Shown piece by piece: positions 1 to 10,857 of a stretch of DNA of 64,000 bases; the first letter of the stretch is position 1, and the number at the start of each line of letters is the position of its first letter. Origin of the DNA: Tractidigestivibacter montrealensis. GTDB taxonomy: Bacteria > Actinomycetota > Coriobacteriia > Coriobacteriales > Atopobiaceae. Where the stretch lies: the NCBI RefSeq assembly GCF_024741235.1, contig NZ_JANSKA010000001.1, forward strand, positions 310,001 through 374,000. Reading direction: 5' to 3'. The notes under the pieces were generated by a model. It had not been told where the DNA came from. It was given only the letters and a program-made list of their open reading frames with translations, and searched no databases. A program made the position numbers and the translations under genes.

Positions 1-381
1 ATCGAAGAAGAGATGAGCGCCATCGTGAGCATCTGCAACGAGGTGGGTGTCCCCTCCAAAGCCATCTTCGAGTGCTGTCTGCTTACAAATGACGAGAAGA
101 TTGCCCTCTGCAAGATTGCACGAAAAATCGGCCCGACCTTTGTAAAGACTTCGACAGGTTTCTCCAAGTGGGGCGCAACGGTTGAGGACGTACGCCTCAT
201 GAAAGAGAACGTTGGACCAAACGTGCAAGTAAAGGCTGCTGGTGGAATCCGCGATGCGGATACGTTTCTCAGCATGGTCCATGCGGGCGCTACTCGAATT
301 GGCTGTTCTGCAGGAGTTCCCATCATCGAAGAGCTCAAGCGGCGCTTTGCTGAGCAAAGCGTCGATTCCATCGAACTCTAG
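1..381 (+). CDS. deoC: Deoxyribose-phosphate aldolase, 3' part
   Basis: The 5' end lies outside the window; 126 codons are visible in frame from base 1 to the TAG at 379-381. The class I aldolase cleaves 2-deoxyribose 5-phosphate to acetaldehyde and glyceraldehyde 3-phosphate in the cytoplasm. The visible part contains VKTSTGF, whose Lys forms the Schiff base in DeoC, and the following strand KAAGGIRD typical of the family's phosphate-binding end of the TIM barrel. The ATG at 13 is internal, because homology (the strand leading into VGVPSKAIFE) continues upstream of it. The next gene begins 10 bases downstream, so the two are probably co-transcribed. Confidence 0.9.
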   Translation: MEEEMSAIVSICNEVGVPSKAIFECCLLTNDEKIALCKIARKIGPTFVKTSTGFSKWGATVEDVRLMKENVGPNVQVKAAGGIRDADTFLSMVHAGATRIGCSAGVPIIEELKRRFAEQSVDSIEL

Positions 382-391
382 GAGGCATCAC

Positions 392-1261
392 ATGAGACCC
401 AAGATTCTTGTTACTGGCGCAAACGGCTATATTGCAAGCCTCGTACGTCTATACAACGCAGATGCCTTTGACTTTACCTGCGTGAGCCATTCTGATCTGG
501 ATTTCTCAAAGACAAAGGACGTTGCCGACTACTTCGAGAAGGCAGACTTTGACATTGTCTTCCACACGGCAGCGAACACTACAACAGCAGACTGCGAGAG
601 GGACCCCGAGGGAACGCACCGCATCAACAGCGAGTCTGCCATCGAAATCGCCCGCATATGTGCTATGCGCGAAAAGCGAATGATTTTTCTCTCGACAGAG
701 CAGCTGTTCAACGGCAAGACACAACCAGGCCCCTTCAAAGAGACCGAAGAGCCCCTGTGCGTTACCGACTATGGCAAGCAGAAGCTTGAGGTTGACTCGT
801 GGATCCGTGCAAACCTCAAGGACTATGTTATCTTCCGCCTTTCATGGCAGTTTGGCTTGCCCTTTGCCCACGTGAAAGTGTCCCCCGGAATCCTCGAACG
901 TGTGATGAAGGCCGTAAAGACAGACACACCGACAAAGTTCACGGTAAACGAGAAGCGCTGCATGACATATGCGCAGCGTCTAGCGGATGGTTTTGGTAGG
1001 CTTACGGAGGCGCCAACCGGCGTTTATAACATCGCAAGCGAGAACGACCTCACGACTTATGAATCCGCAAGGTATATTGCGAAGAGACTCGGTTGCAGCG
1101 ATGCTGAGACAGAGAAGCTTATCCTCCCTGACTATGAGCGCTACGCTGACCGTTTCCGCGACTATCGACTGGATGCAAACAAGGCGAAAGAGCTGGGCGT
1201 CCCCCTGGCAACGTTCGAAGAAGATGTCGACACCTGCCTAAAGGACTTCGGCCTTCTTTAG
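392..1261 (+). CDS. RmlD-like NAD(P)-dependent sugar-nucleotide reductase (SDR)
   Basis: This 289-aa protein has an N-terminal Rossmann motif TGANGYIA at residues 7-14 and a YGKQK (YxxxK) catalytic pair near residue 130, as in extended short-chain dehydrogenases. Overall shape and length match dTDP-4-dehydrorhamnose reductase (RmlD-like) proteins, but no other rhamnose genes are present, so the substrate is unknown. The longer frame opening at 242 lies inside deoC. The ATG at 392 is preferred because GGAGG sits 7 bases upstream and immediately follows the deoC stop. It is probably the last gene of a deoC operon. Confidence 0.75.
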   Translation: MRPKILVTGANGYIASLVRLYNADAFDFTCVSHSDLDFSKTKDVADYFEKADFDIVFHTAANTTTADCERDPEGTHRINSESAIEIARICAMREKRMIFLSTEQLFNGKTQPGPFKETEEPLCVTDYGKQKLEVDSWIRANLKDYVIFRLSWQFGLPFAHVKVSPGILERVMKAVKTDTPTKFTVNEKRCMTYAQRLADGFGRLTEAPTGVYNIASENDLTTYESARYIAKRLGCSDAETEKLILPDYERYADRFRDYRLDANKAKELGVPLATFEEDVDTCLKDFGLL

Positions 1262-1267
1262 GATCAC

Positions 1268-1303
1268 CCCGCCTGAGCGGCTGGCACTGGCCGCTCAGGC
1301 GGG
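1268..1303. terminator. Bidirectional hairpin between convergent genes
   Basis: A perfect 14-bp GC-rich stem (1268-1281 with 1290-1303) and 8-base loop lies between the reductase stop (1261) and the convergent NIF3-like gene, overlapping the last codons of the latter. There is no clear T-run on either side, so termination efficiency is uncertain. Confidence 0.6.
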
Positions 1304-2167
1304 CAACACGTACTGGTACGTGTCGCCCATGGGCACAAAGTCCACGCGAGGACAGGCGGCACCCAGCGCCAGCGGAAGCCACCGCACCATGTACTGCATT
1401 CCCGGCTCCTCGAGGTTGAAGTGTCCCACGGTAATGGCGCACTTCCCCTGTCCGAACATTGCGGCGTCTCGCACATACTCGCTCGTGGTGAAGTCGATGA
1501 ATTCCATGGTCACGAGCGCGTCCACGCCCTCGGAGTCCATGCGGTTGATCTCTGCGGTGTCATGCTCGGGTACTCCTAGGACATGCATGGGAACGCGAAC
1601 ACGACGCACGGGCGCCGCAGCATCGCCAACAAGCCGGGTACCGCCAAGCCCAAGCCTCTTCACGATGTGTTGCGCCAACTCGCGCGCAGTCATCGCAGCG
1701 GGAAGCTCATAGTCAAGACAGCGAAACGTGTCACCCACGCGAAAGCTGGTCCATCCGAGCTTCTCGGCAAACCCATAGAAGATGCCATCGGCGCGTGTGC
1801 CGTCTGCAAGCGGAATACCTGCATGAATGTAGTCGTGGCAGCGCCAGACCGTCCCTCCCCACTCGTCCAAGAGGCGAAGCTTGGCCTGGAACGCGGTGTT
1901 GTGGGCCAAGACGTCCCTGCGATCCCCATGGTTCCAGAACAGGGCCTCATGAGAGATGATGAGGTTAGCCCCCAGCTCCCTGGCGCGCCGGATGACGTCG
2001 ACCGTGGGCCAGATGCAGGTCACGATGCCTGTGCACTCCACACCGAGGCGGTCTTCTCCGTACGTGACGCGGTCTCGCGTGGTGGCGGGGTCTATCGGCA
2101 GGCCGGTGTCAAACGCCAGGTTGCCGCAGTACGCAATAACCCCCTCGATGACCTCTCCTACCAGCAT
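1295..2167 (-). CDS. NIF3/YbgI family dinuclear-metal protein
   Basis: The 290-aa protein belongs to the NIF3 family (often labelled GTP cyclohydrolase I type 2 or Nif3-like dinuclear metal centre hexameric protein). Visible features are the SHEALFWNH metal-site segment near residue 72, a strand with H in WRCHDYIHAG, and the C-terminal VGHFNLEEPG motif with the His and Glu that complete the two-metal site. The true physiological reaction of the family is unsettled. GGAGG lies just upstream of the ATG at 2167. It follows the ABC exporter by 8 bases, so the two are likely one transcript. Confidence 0.82.
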   Translation of the reverse strand: MLVGEVIEGVIAYCGNLAFDTGLPIDPATTRDRVTYGEDRLGVECTGIVTCIWPTVDVIRRARELGANLIISHEALFWNHGDRRDVLAHNTAFQAKLRLLDEWGGTVWRCHDYIHAGIPLADGTRADGIFYGFAEKLGWTSFRVGDTFRCLDYELPAAMTARELAQHIVKRLGLGGTRLVGDAAAPVRRVRVPMHVLGVPEHDTAEINRMDSEGVDALVTMEFIDFTTSEYVRDAAMFGQGKCAITVGHFNLEEPGMQYMVRWLPLALGAACPRVDFVPMGDTYQYVLPA

Positions 2168-2175
2168 CTTTCCTC

Positions 2176-3975
<1,800 letters not shown>

Positions 3976-4092
3976 AACAATCCCCCTCAAGTTCTTTCGC
4001 CGCAAGCGGCGCGGGTGTAACTGATGTAGCTTGCCCCAAGCAAGCCAAACGATGCGCCGCATGCCTGTCATCGCGGCTAATTCACAAACAGG

Positions 4093-4110
4093 CGGGGCGT
4101 AACGGCCCCG
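4093..4110 (-). terminator. Terminator-like hairpin after the toxin gene
   Basis: A 6-bp all-GC stem (4093-4098 with 4105-4110) with a 6-base loop follows the toxin stop on the minus strand. It is followed by a weak T/G-rich tract. It would separate the toxin-antitoxin transcript from the ABC exporter. Confidence 0.45.
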
Positions 4111-4112
4111 GA

Positions 4113-4445
4113 CTACTTCAGCTCGAACATCCCCCTAATGGCAGACATGATGTTGAGCATTGCGTCACGGCCGGCGACCCCAACAAGCCGGTACCCACGG
4201 GCCGAGAGGTCAAGACAGCGCAGCTGCTCTACGCAGGCGTAGCCCTTCACTGGGCTCTTCCCCATGTCGATATGGAGGGGGTACCCGTTATTCTTCGTAG
4301 TCACAGGGACTACTGCCGTCATGCTGGAGCGGCTGTTGAAGCCGTATCCACTCACGACGACGGCCGGCCGGTACTTGGCCGGCTCGTGACCGTAGGCCGG
4401 GCTAAAGTCCACCTCAACGATGTCACCCTGCTCGAGATGAGTCAC
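4113..4445 (-). CDS. MazF/PemK-type endoribonuclease toxin
   Basis: This 110-aa protein starts with the GDIVEVDFSPAYGHE segment and the YRPAVVVSG strand that are characteristic of the MazF/PemK fold. Members cut mRNA at short sequences and stop translation. The GTG start at 4445 is chosen because it overlaps the antitoxin stop as GTGA, giving a translationally coupled pair; the longer reading from 4478 would add 11 residues lying inside the antitoxin gene. Cleavage specificity cannot be predicted. Confidence 0.82.
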   Translation of the reverse strand: MTHLEQGDIVEVDFSPAYGHEPAKYRPAVVVSGYGFNSRSSMTAVVPVTTKNNGYPLHIDMGKSPVKGYACVEQLRCLDLSARGYRLVGVAGRDAMLNIMSAIRGMFELK

Positions 4446-4741
4446 TCCACGACCTCCCCGCCAACGTCCTTGCCCCAATCCACCTCGGCGGGCTGGGAAG
4501 TATCCTCGTGCCCCCTGAAGAGGGAGTCAATCGACACGTACGGAGCATCGCAATAGCACCTGTGGCTCTCCTCGGCAGGACGCATCATGATGAAGGGGCC
4601 GTTCTCGTCTGTCCCGCAGCTAATGCTAAGATTGGACCCCACGACAAGTCGCAGTGAGTCACAAACCGCCTTGGGAATGCGCACCGCCTTGGATGCGCCC
4701 CACGAGCAGAGCTTGGCCTCGCACTCCTCGACAACTGGCAT
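4442..4741 (-). CDS. AbrB/MazE-type antitoxin
   Basis: The 99-aa protein precedes the MazF-type toxin and overlaps it by 4 bases. Its N-terminal half contains the swapped-hairpin pattern KLCSWGASKAVRIPKAVCDSL, typical of SpoVT/AbrB-MazE DNA-binding domains. The acidic C-terminal tail (residues 70-99) would wrap the toxin. A strong GGAGG lies just upstream of the ATG, and a perfect palindrome at 4761-4782 in the promoter region is a probable autoregulatory operator. Confidence 0.8.
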   Translation of the reverse strand: MPVVEECEAKLCSWGASKAVRIPKAVCDSLRLVVGSNLSISCGTDENGPFIMMRPAEESHRCYCDAPYVSIDSLFRGHEDTSQPAEVDWGKDVGGEVVE

Positions 4742-4760
4742 AGCGCAACCTCCAATTAAA

Positions 4761-4782
4761 AAGATATCTTGAGAGATATCTT
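4761..4782. promoter_or_regulatory. Palindromic operator candidate of the toxin-antitoxin pair
   Basis: Perfect 9-bp inverted repeats (AAGATATCT and AGATATCTT) are separated by 4 bases, 20 bases upstream of the antitoxin start. Each arm itself contains GATATC. AbrB/MazE antitoxins bind such palindromes and repress their own operon, so this is a plausible binding site; binding is inferred. Confidence 0.6.
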
Positions 4783-4874
4783 ACCCCGTTGCAGTATGAG
4801 ACGTGCGGGCAGGCACCCATCTTCTGCGGCGCAATCCTCCAGAAGTAATGCCCCGGACTTCATACAGAGCACAA

Positions 4875-4907
4875 CGAGGCTGGAGCGCATCAAATGCCCC
4901 AGCCTCG
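4875..4907 (-). terminator. Hairpin terminating the galactitol-type operon
   Basis: A 9-bp stem (4875-4883 with 4899-4907), extendable inward, follows the aldose epimerase stop at 4945 on the minus strand. No strong T-run follows, so the call rests on position and stem stability. Confidence 0.5.
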
Positions 4908-4944
4908 CGCAATACTGACACAGGGAACCGCAGGTCAATCCCTG

Positions 4945-5820
4945 TTACAGCAATTCAATCGAGAAGCCTCTTTCGATTGTCTCGCCTGGGCGGCAAACCA
5001 GGCACCCGCGTTTGTGCTCGAAGATGTCATCCTCGTCGGAGCAGGTCGAGAGGCCACTCCATGGCTCGATGGCCACAAAGTCTGCGTTAGGCTTTGACCA
5101 CACGATAAGGTATGGCATTTGGGGGAAGGAAATCTGCAGGCCGGGGGCCTTGCCACCATGAGAGAACGTTACACGACGGCTCGCAAGGCAGTCGTAAATC
5201 GTCTCGGCAAAATCGAAAAGCCGGTGTGAGAGATGCAGGACTTTGCCCTCCTGTGGCGCAACGTTCCTGTGAGCAACATCAATAAGTCCCGTAGATGGCA
5301 CCGGCGTGCAGACATCGGTCTCGTTGCGCTCGAACTCGATGGTGTAGTCATCATATGCGTCCCCATCACGCAACGGGCAACGAAACGCAGGATGCCCGCC
5401 TATAAAGAACGGCATCGGCTTTTCGTCTGCATTAGTTACCCGATAGGTCACGTCAAGCGTGCGAGCATGCACCTGGTATTCTGCAGCCAACTCGAACTCA
5501 AACGGATATTGTGCAAGAGTTGACTCATCAGATCTCAGCACGAAGGTAGCCGAGTCCTCCCAGCTGTCAACAAGCTCGAATTGCATCTTGCGTGCAAAGC
5601 CATGGCGCTTGAGTCTGATGAGGTACCCTTCCTTGGTCATTGCCTTGTCGTTTCTGAGCCCCCCGCATATTGGAAACACGATAGGCGCCTGTCCGCTCCA
5701 TACATCGGGATCCGGTTGCCATAGGTATTCCAATCCGGAGGAGTCTTTAACGGAGGTAAGTGTTCCTCCAAGTGAGGTGAGCACGACCGACATCTGATCA
5801 GAACTGATAGTGCACTCCAT
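4945..5820 (-). CDS. Aldose 1-epimerase / LacX-like mutarotase
   Basis: This 291-aa beta-sandwich epimerase interconverts alpha and beta anomers of hexoses or hexose phosphates. The IGGHPAFRCPL segment near residue 140 carries the conserved His of GalM/LacX proteins, and the SGLSTCSDED stretch resembles the LacX C-terminal region. The ATG at 5820 is preferred over the frame opening at 5940 because GGAGAGG lies 4-10 bases upstream and family homology begins there. It is the last gene of the galactitol-type operon, after the PfkB kinase. Confidence 0.8.
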   Translation of the reverse strand: MECTISSDQMSVVLTSLGGTLTSVKDSSGLEYLWQPDPDVWSGQAPIVFPICGGLRNDKAMTKEGYLIRLKRHGFARKMQFELVDSWEDSATFVLRSDESTLAQYPFEFELAAEYQVHARTLDVTYRVTNADEKPMPFFIGGHPAFRCPLRDGDAYDDYTIEFERNETDVCTPVPSTGLIDVAHRNVAPQEGKVLHLSHRLFDFAETIYDCLASRRVTFSHGGKAPGLQISFPQMPYLIVWSKPNADFVAIEPWSGLSTCSDEDDIFEHKRGCLVCRPGETIERGFSIELL

Positions 5821-5881
5821 GAACCCTCTCCTTTTTGGAATGATGCTATTGGGAAACTTGGAAGGTTTGCCTACCTGCCGC

Positions 5882-6814
5882 CTACGCGACACTCTCGACA
5901 GCAGTCTCCTGGAAGAGTTTGTCGGCCACAGCGGGGTCAAATCGCCCAGTATGGGGAGAGAGACAGCTCGCAGACGCGCAGCTCATGGCAAAGCGCAGGC
6001 ATTCGGGGGCTTCCATCCCACGTGCGATGGCAACTGCAAAGGAACCAACCATCGTGTCTCCTGCACCCACGGGGTTAACTGCCTGAATCTTGGGCGCATG
6101 GCCCCTGAAGACTCCCTCGTCACATGCCATGATTGCACCTGCAGCACCGAGGGAGACAACGACGATTTCTATTCCCCGCTCGTGGAGCTCCCGTGCCGCC
6201 CGCACCACTTCATTAACACCCTCGATCTTCCTGCCAAGGAGTTGGCCAATCTCATCAATGTTGGGCTTGACCATCGTGGGAAGCGCCCTGATGCCCTGCA
6301 TGAGGAAATCGCCGGAGGCATCCAGTATCACGGGCTTCCCGACCTCACGCACAAGACGCACCAAATTCTGGTACACATCACTTCCCGCCCCAGCAGGAGC
6401 ACTTCCACTCATGGTGACAACGTCAGACTGTTTTGCAAGCCCGAGGAGAGTTCCCATCATCTCATCGAATTCCGCTTTGTCGACTGGCCTGCCGGGCTCG
6501 AGGAACTCTGTTGAGCCACCACCTGGCTCAAGCACATTGACGCAGCAGCGCGTCTCGTTTTTCACTCGAACAAAGCGCTCCCTAATGCCATCTCTGGCAA
6601 CCAACTCACAGAGGTAGCGCCCATTGTTGCCGCCAACAAAACCCGTGGCAACAACCGGCTCGCCGCAGGCCGCAATAGCCCGGGCGGCATTGAGGCCCTT
6701 TCCACCCGCAGAGTCTTCGCATTCCGCGACTCGCATCACGGTCCCCTTGGTTAAGGGCACGTTGATGCGATATGCCTTGTCAATAGATGCATTAAGCGTG
6801 ACCGTGGTAATCAT
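5882..6814 (-). CDS. PfkB-family hexose-phosphate kinase (1-phosphofructokinase / tagatose-6-phosphate kinase type)
   Basis: The 310-aa protein begins MITTVTLNASID, the standard start of FruK/LacC/PfkB kinases. It shows the N-terminal signature GGKGLNAAR near residue 38, the KPNIDEIG segment, and the C-terminal GAGDTMVGSF motif whose Asp is the catalytic base. In this operon it most likely phosphorylates tagatose 6-phosphate (or a related ketose phosphate) to the 1,6-bisphosphate. No bisphosphate aldolase is present in the window, so the next step must come from elsewhere. An upstream in-frame ATG at 6844 is possible but less typical. Confidence 0.82.
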   Translation of the reverse strand: MITTVTLNASIDKAYRINVPLTKGTVMRVAECEDSAGGKGLNAARAIAACGEPVVATGFVGGNNGRYLCELVARDGIRERFVRVKNETRCCVNVLEPGGGSTEFLEPGRPVDKAEFDEMMGTLLGLAKQSDVVTMSGSAPAGAGSDVYQNLVRLVREVGKPVILDASGDFLMQGIRALPTMVKPNIDEIGQLLGRKIEGVNEVVRAARELHERGIEIVVVSLGAAGAIMACDEGVFRGHAPKIQAVNPVGAGDTMVGSFAVAIARGMEAPECLRFAMSCASASCLSPHTGRFDPAVADKLFQETAVESVA

Positions 6815-6902
6815 GGATGTCACTTCCACTTCTGACGGTTCCACCCGCGTGGAACAACATGGCTATCGCTTGGGTATCGAAGCGGTCGGGCAACCGCAGA
6901 CG

Positions 6903-8999
6903 CTACTTGTCGGACGACTTGGAGTAGTCGGAGAGAATCTCCGTGAGGTTTCGAAGGACCTCTTCAGGGCTCGCAGACTCGCGCAGGCGCTCGAAGCCCC
7001 TTGCATCGCTGCCAAGCTTGTTAATCTCACGGAACATAGCCAAGTAGTGCTCGCCATCAAACTGCGCGGAGAAGAACATCAGGTCGACTTCCTCGCCCTC
7101 GCCAAAACGAATTCCGTCCTTGCACACGAGCAGGCCAAGCCCGTTCTTGAGTGCCCCATCCCAGCTTGCAGCATGCGCCAGTGCGATTCCCTGGCTGATA
7201 ATGATGTAGCTTCCGTACTCCTCGACGTTCGCGATGGCCTTCTCGATGTAGTTCTCGGTGACATAGTCCGCCTCAAGGAGCGGAGAGGAGACCTTCCGGA
7301 TTGCATCCTCCCAGCCCAGCGAGCCATTCTCTATCTGAATGAAGTTCTCCCTGAGATTGGAGATGAGTATGGAGTCCCGCTTGGTCTTTCCTTCCACCCG
7401 CTCGACTTCCATGAGGATCCTGCTCAGCTCGCGATCGAGAAATGCGACCTTATTGGCGTTTCCCTCGTGGTAGATGTCACTGAGACGTGCCACGAGAGTG
7501 TTGTCAATTGCTTGGGGGACAACCTTTGCGCGGCTGAGCTTAAATGCAAGCTCCTGAATCTCGTTGATATCCTCTACCGAAAGCACTGGGCTTACGTTGA
7601 CCACGCGTACCTTATCCGTGTCGATGGGAACGGTCGAAATCACAAAGTCGACGTTGTTGAGCTTGCAATCACCCTCCTCGACTTCCCTACACGTGGCAAT
7701 GCCGAGAATATTGAACTTGAAATAAGCCTTCACCTGGGCATCAAGATATCTTCCCGTGGCTGCAGAACTCGGGCACGCAATTAGGACGTTGCATACGCGA
7801 ACGTTGCTCTCGTATCGATACAGCGCCGCGCACACATGGATGACAATCGAGTCTCGCATGCCCTTCCCAAGAGTCCTGCATAGGTAATCCTCGATGATGT
7901 GGAAATGTGGGGTGCAGGCACGATCAACACGGTTCACGAGCTCGCTCGTACCGTCTTTTTCACCAGAGGCATCCAGCTCGAAGCCATCGGCATCCCAGCG
8001 AGAAGAGCCCTTAATATGAGAGAAGAGCGCCTCGACAAGAAGGTCGTCACCCTGAAGGTCAATCCCCAGGTCCTTTCCCACTTGCATAAGAAAATGAGAG
8101 ATTGCGCAGTAGAGGTCAAAGTCATCGAACCGTCTGATCTGCGGAGTCATATCCCGGCTGAGAATGATGCGCTCGATACCAAGAATCCGGTCTGCGCCAA
8201 GTCGGATACCCATGTCCATCGCAACGGACTTGACCAGGTTGCCAATTTGATCAAGATCGTCCGCCTCTCCCCCATCCTCAGAAGAGGGGACCTCCGGCTC
8301 GTTGAGCAAGACAACAAGAGTTGCGGCTATCTCATGCTCTGCGTCCATCGTGATATACGAATTGGTGGAGCGCAGGAAGGCTCGGACGCTCCTGTCGACG
8401 TCATCGAGGTGGACGTCAAACCGCAGGTGACCCTCTAGGACGTCGAGGAAGTAGCTGCCAGGGCAAAGACGCCTTGTAAGGATGCGCGAGAATGCCCCAA
8501 TAAGAAAGTCCCTGCGCTGCTTGTCGCTTGCCTCGACACGCAATCCAAAGCTGCTTTTGCCCACAAGCCTTATCCCACACCTCTCTAGAAACGAGCCCGT
8601 CTCCCTTACGTCTGTTGCGACCGTATTGTGGGAGCAGTAGAACTCGTCGGCAATCGCCTGCACCGTTAGCCACTCGCCCGGTTTGAGTTGCAGCAATTCA
8701 GCCGCAATAAGGCATTGCCGCTCGTCAGGTGAAAGGTGATACTCGTAAAGGTCCATGCTATGCAACATGCTCTTGAGCGTCTGGGAGTTTGCGGAGGCAG
8801 GCTCGCAAACCCGAATGTGGTGCCCGGTTAGCTCAACCAGGCTCTCACCGTCTTGGCTTGCAAACTTGATTATGGAGGCGATATCCGCCCGAAGCGTCTT
8901 CTCCGAGATGTGGTAATCGCTCATCAAGACCGACAGCCTCAAAGCGTGGCGTGGATTGTTAGCGACACGATACAGAATCTCAGCAGTGCGCTCCTTCAT
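6903..8999 (-). CDS. PRD-containing PTS-responsive transcriptional regulator (BglG/MtlR/LicR type)
   Basis: The 698-aa regulator has N-terminal helix-turn-helix domains (residues 1-170), two PTS regulation domains (about 180-400, with conserved His residues), a GatB-like EIIB domain with NVLIACPSS carrying the phosphorylatable Cys (about 415-500), and a C-terminal EIIA-like domain with IALAHAA carrying a His (about 550-690). Activity of such proteins is set by phosphorylation from HPr and the cognate EIIB. It lies between the EIIA gene and the kinase gene and almost certainly controls this operon. GGAGG precedes the ATG. Confidence 0.88.
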   Translation of the reverse strand: MKERTAEILYRVANNPRHALRLSVLMSDYHISEKTLRADIASIIKFASQDGESLVELTGHHIRVCEPASANSQTLKSMLHSMDLYEYHLSPDERQCLIAAELLQLKPGEWLTVQAIADEFYCSHNTVATDVRETGSFLERCGIRLVGKSSFGLRVEASDKQRRDFLIGAFSRILTRRLCPGSYFLDVLEGHLRFDVHLDDVDRSVRAFLRSTNSYITMDAEHEIAATLVVLLNEPEVPSSEDGGEADDLDQIGNLVKSVAMDMGIRLGADRILGIERIILSRDMTPQIRRFDDFDLYCAISHFLMQVGKDLGIDLQGDDLLVEALFSHIKGSSRWDADGFELDASGEKDGTSELVNRVDRACTPHFHIIEDYLCRTLGKGMRDSIVIHVCAALYRYESNVRVCNVLIACPSSAATGRYLDAQVKAYFKFNILGIATCREVEEGDCKLNNVDFVISTVPIDTDKVRVVNVSPVLSVEDINEIQELAFKLSRAKVVPQAIDNTLVARLSDIYHEGNANKVAFLDRELSRILMEVERVEGKTKRDSILISNLRENFIQIENGSLGWEDAIRKVSSPLLEADYVTENYIEKAIANVEEYGSYIIISQGIALAHAASWDGALKNGLGLLVCKDGIRFGEGEEVDLMFFSAQFDGEHYLAMFREINKLGSDARGFERLRESASPEEVLRNLTEILSDYSKSSDK

Positions 9000-9019
9000 T
9001 GCGGATACCGCCTCCTTCC

Positions 9020-9496
9020 CTAAGCGAGGTGCTCTGCAAGATAACTTGCTATCTGGTTGCTTGTCATGGTCGTAAATCTGTCCAAGACGGTATTATCCTG
9101 TAGCAGCCGGATGGTCTTGGTGAGGAATTCGAGATGCTGGCCAGGCGCGATGGCGAGATTGAAGACGTGGCGCGTCATGACCGCATCTTCCGGGTCATCC
9201 ATCCTGTAGAAACTCACTGGCTCGTCGAGGCGTAGGTAGCACAGGGCATCGCGACGGATGGCGTCAGACTGGCAGTGCGGAAGCGCTACGGGTGTTTCAC
9301 AGCAGATGCCCGTTGGGTATTCCTTCTCGCGATTGAGGCAGTCATCTGCAAACTTCTCGGTGACGCAGCCGTTAGCCTGGAGCGTATTTGCGCAGATTCT
9401 AATTGCCTCCTCGCTCGTAGAGGCAGACCCTTTGAGGGCCACAAATAGCTTTCCGCCGGCCTCACACTCAGCAGTATCGACGCTCTGGGTAACCAT
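9020..9496 (-). CDS. PTS EIIA, galactitol/fructose type
   Basis: This 158-aa phosphocarrier receives phosphate from HPr and passes it to the EIIB at 10858. The REKEYPTGI segment followed by ALPH, whose His is the phosphorylation site, is diagnostic of the fructose/mannitol/galactitol EIIA fold. It follows the EIIC gene by 40 bases and is followed 20 bases later by the PRD regulator. AGGAG precedes the ATG. Confidence 0.86.
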   Translation of the reverse strand: MVTQSVDTAECEAGGKLFVALKGSASTSEEAIRICANTLQANGCVTEKFADDCLNREKEYPTGICCETPVALPHCQSDAIRRDALCYLRLDEPVSFYRMDDPEDAVMTRHVFNLAIAPGQHLEFLTKTIRLLQDNTVLDRFTTMTSNQIASYLAEHLA

Positions 9497-9536
9497 CTGA
9501 ATCTCCTACATTATCAACGTTCAAGGACTAGGCTAG

Positions 9537-10811
9537 CTAGATGCCCATGGCACGAGCGATGAACTCAACAATCAGGCAGCCCGGGTTATAGCCAAAGTGA
9601 GATGCTGTGACGTAGCCGCCACCAAAGTCAATGCCGCAGGCGTTGAGCATGAGGGTTGCGTAGTCGGCGAACATGTTTGCGAAGAAGAGCATGAGATACA
9701 TGAAGACGGTCATGCAGATGAGTGTCCTAAACACGTTGCCTTTACTAGCAAGGACAGCCATGGGAGCCACGTAACAGACCTCGGCGAGAATGGCAGCAGG
9801 GAAGAAACGCATGTCAGGGACGAGGAAGGACAGGCCAACGGTGATGGGAATCATGATTGCAGTGCAGGTGAGGCAGGTCGTGTCGCCAAGGGCAAGGGCA
9901 ATGTCCATACCAACGTAAAGGGTGCTGTCTGTGTGAAGGTGCTTCTGAGCAAACTCGTTGGCGCCAGCTCCAATGGGAGTCAGACCCTCCATCATGATGG
10001 AGACCATACGGGGAATGAGCACGAGAACACCGGCCATACCTGCCATGAGTTTGATGATGCCAGGGACGTCCTGCTGGGTCATAAGGCCAAGGAACAGACC
10101 AACGAAGAGACCGATGATGGCAGGATCGCCCAGGATACCAATCTTGGAAGAGAGCTTGTCGATGTTGAGGTCAATCTTGTTAAGACCAGGGATGTGATCG
10201 ATGATCTTGTTGATGAGCCAGCTCATGGGGTACTCGTAGACCACATAGCCCAGGCAGGTGCAGGCCGTGCCATCAAGGCCGTAGTACTCCGCCCAAGAGG
10301 GGGCAATTTTCTCGGCGGCAAAGAGGTCAACAACAGAGAGCGCAAGCGTCACCAGAAAGCCGATGAGTGCGTTATCGAAGAGAACCCACGCAAGGGCTCC
10401 AGGCACGAGAAAATGCATGAAGTTCCAAATGTCGACGTTAAGGACATTGGTCTTCTTGGCCTGAATGAGCAGAATGTTGACAATGATGATGGCTGGGATA
10501 ACAAAGACAGCATACGGTGCGGTCCACGAAGCGCCACCAAGCGCGGCAAAGCCGATCTCTGCTACGTCATAGCCACTACCCAGCGCAGAGTAGTAGTCAA
10601 AGACCGGCTGCATAATCTGCATCAGGAAGTTGATGACAAGCACGACGCCCTGAAAGCCGATACCCACGAGAAGGCCGGCCCTGATGGCCTGTGACGGCTT
10701 CATCCTGAAGAAGATTCCCAGGATTGCGATTACGACAGGGAGCAGAACGGTGGCTCCCAGACTCATGAACTCTTGAAAAAAGCCCACGATGGCACTGATG
10801 ACGACATCCAT
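9537..10811 (-). CDS. gatC: PTS EIIC, galactitol family permease
   Basis: The 424-aa polytopic membrane protein has about ten to twelve hydrophobic segments and the family segment GAWTAPYAVF-like/GLTPIGAGANEFAQKH loop found in GatC-type EIIC. It translocates and phosphorylates a hexitol or pentitol together with the EIIB and EIIA encoded next to it. Length matches the family. AAGGAG lies 7 bases upstream of the ATG. Substrate is inferred from the GatD-like dehydrogenase in the same operon; other alditols are possible. Confidence 0.85.
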   Translation of the reverse strand: MDVVISAIVGFFQEFMSLGATVLLPVVIAILGIFFRMKPSQAIRAGLLVGIGFQGVVLVINFLMQIMQPVFDYYSALGSGYDVAEIGFAALGGASWTAPYAVFVIPAIIIVNILLIQAKKTNVLNVDIWNFMHFLVPGALAWVLFDNALIGFLVTLALSVVDLFAAEKIAPSWAEYYGLDGTACTCLGYVVYEYPMSWLINKIIDHIPGLNKIDLNIDKLSSKIGILGDPAIIGLFVGLFLGLMTQQDVPGIIKLMAGMAGVLVLIPRMVSIMMEGLTPIGAGANEFAQKHLHTDSTLYVGMDIALALGDTTCLTCTAIMIPITVGLSFLVPDMRFFPAAILAEVCYVAPMAVLASKGNVFRTLICMTVFMYLMLFFANMFADYATLMLNACGIDFGGGYVTASHFGYNPGCLIVEFIARAMGI

Positions 10812-10857
10812 AGATGACTCCTTCTAACGAGCGCGGGGTGCTTGGATAGCGGTTGGG

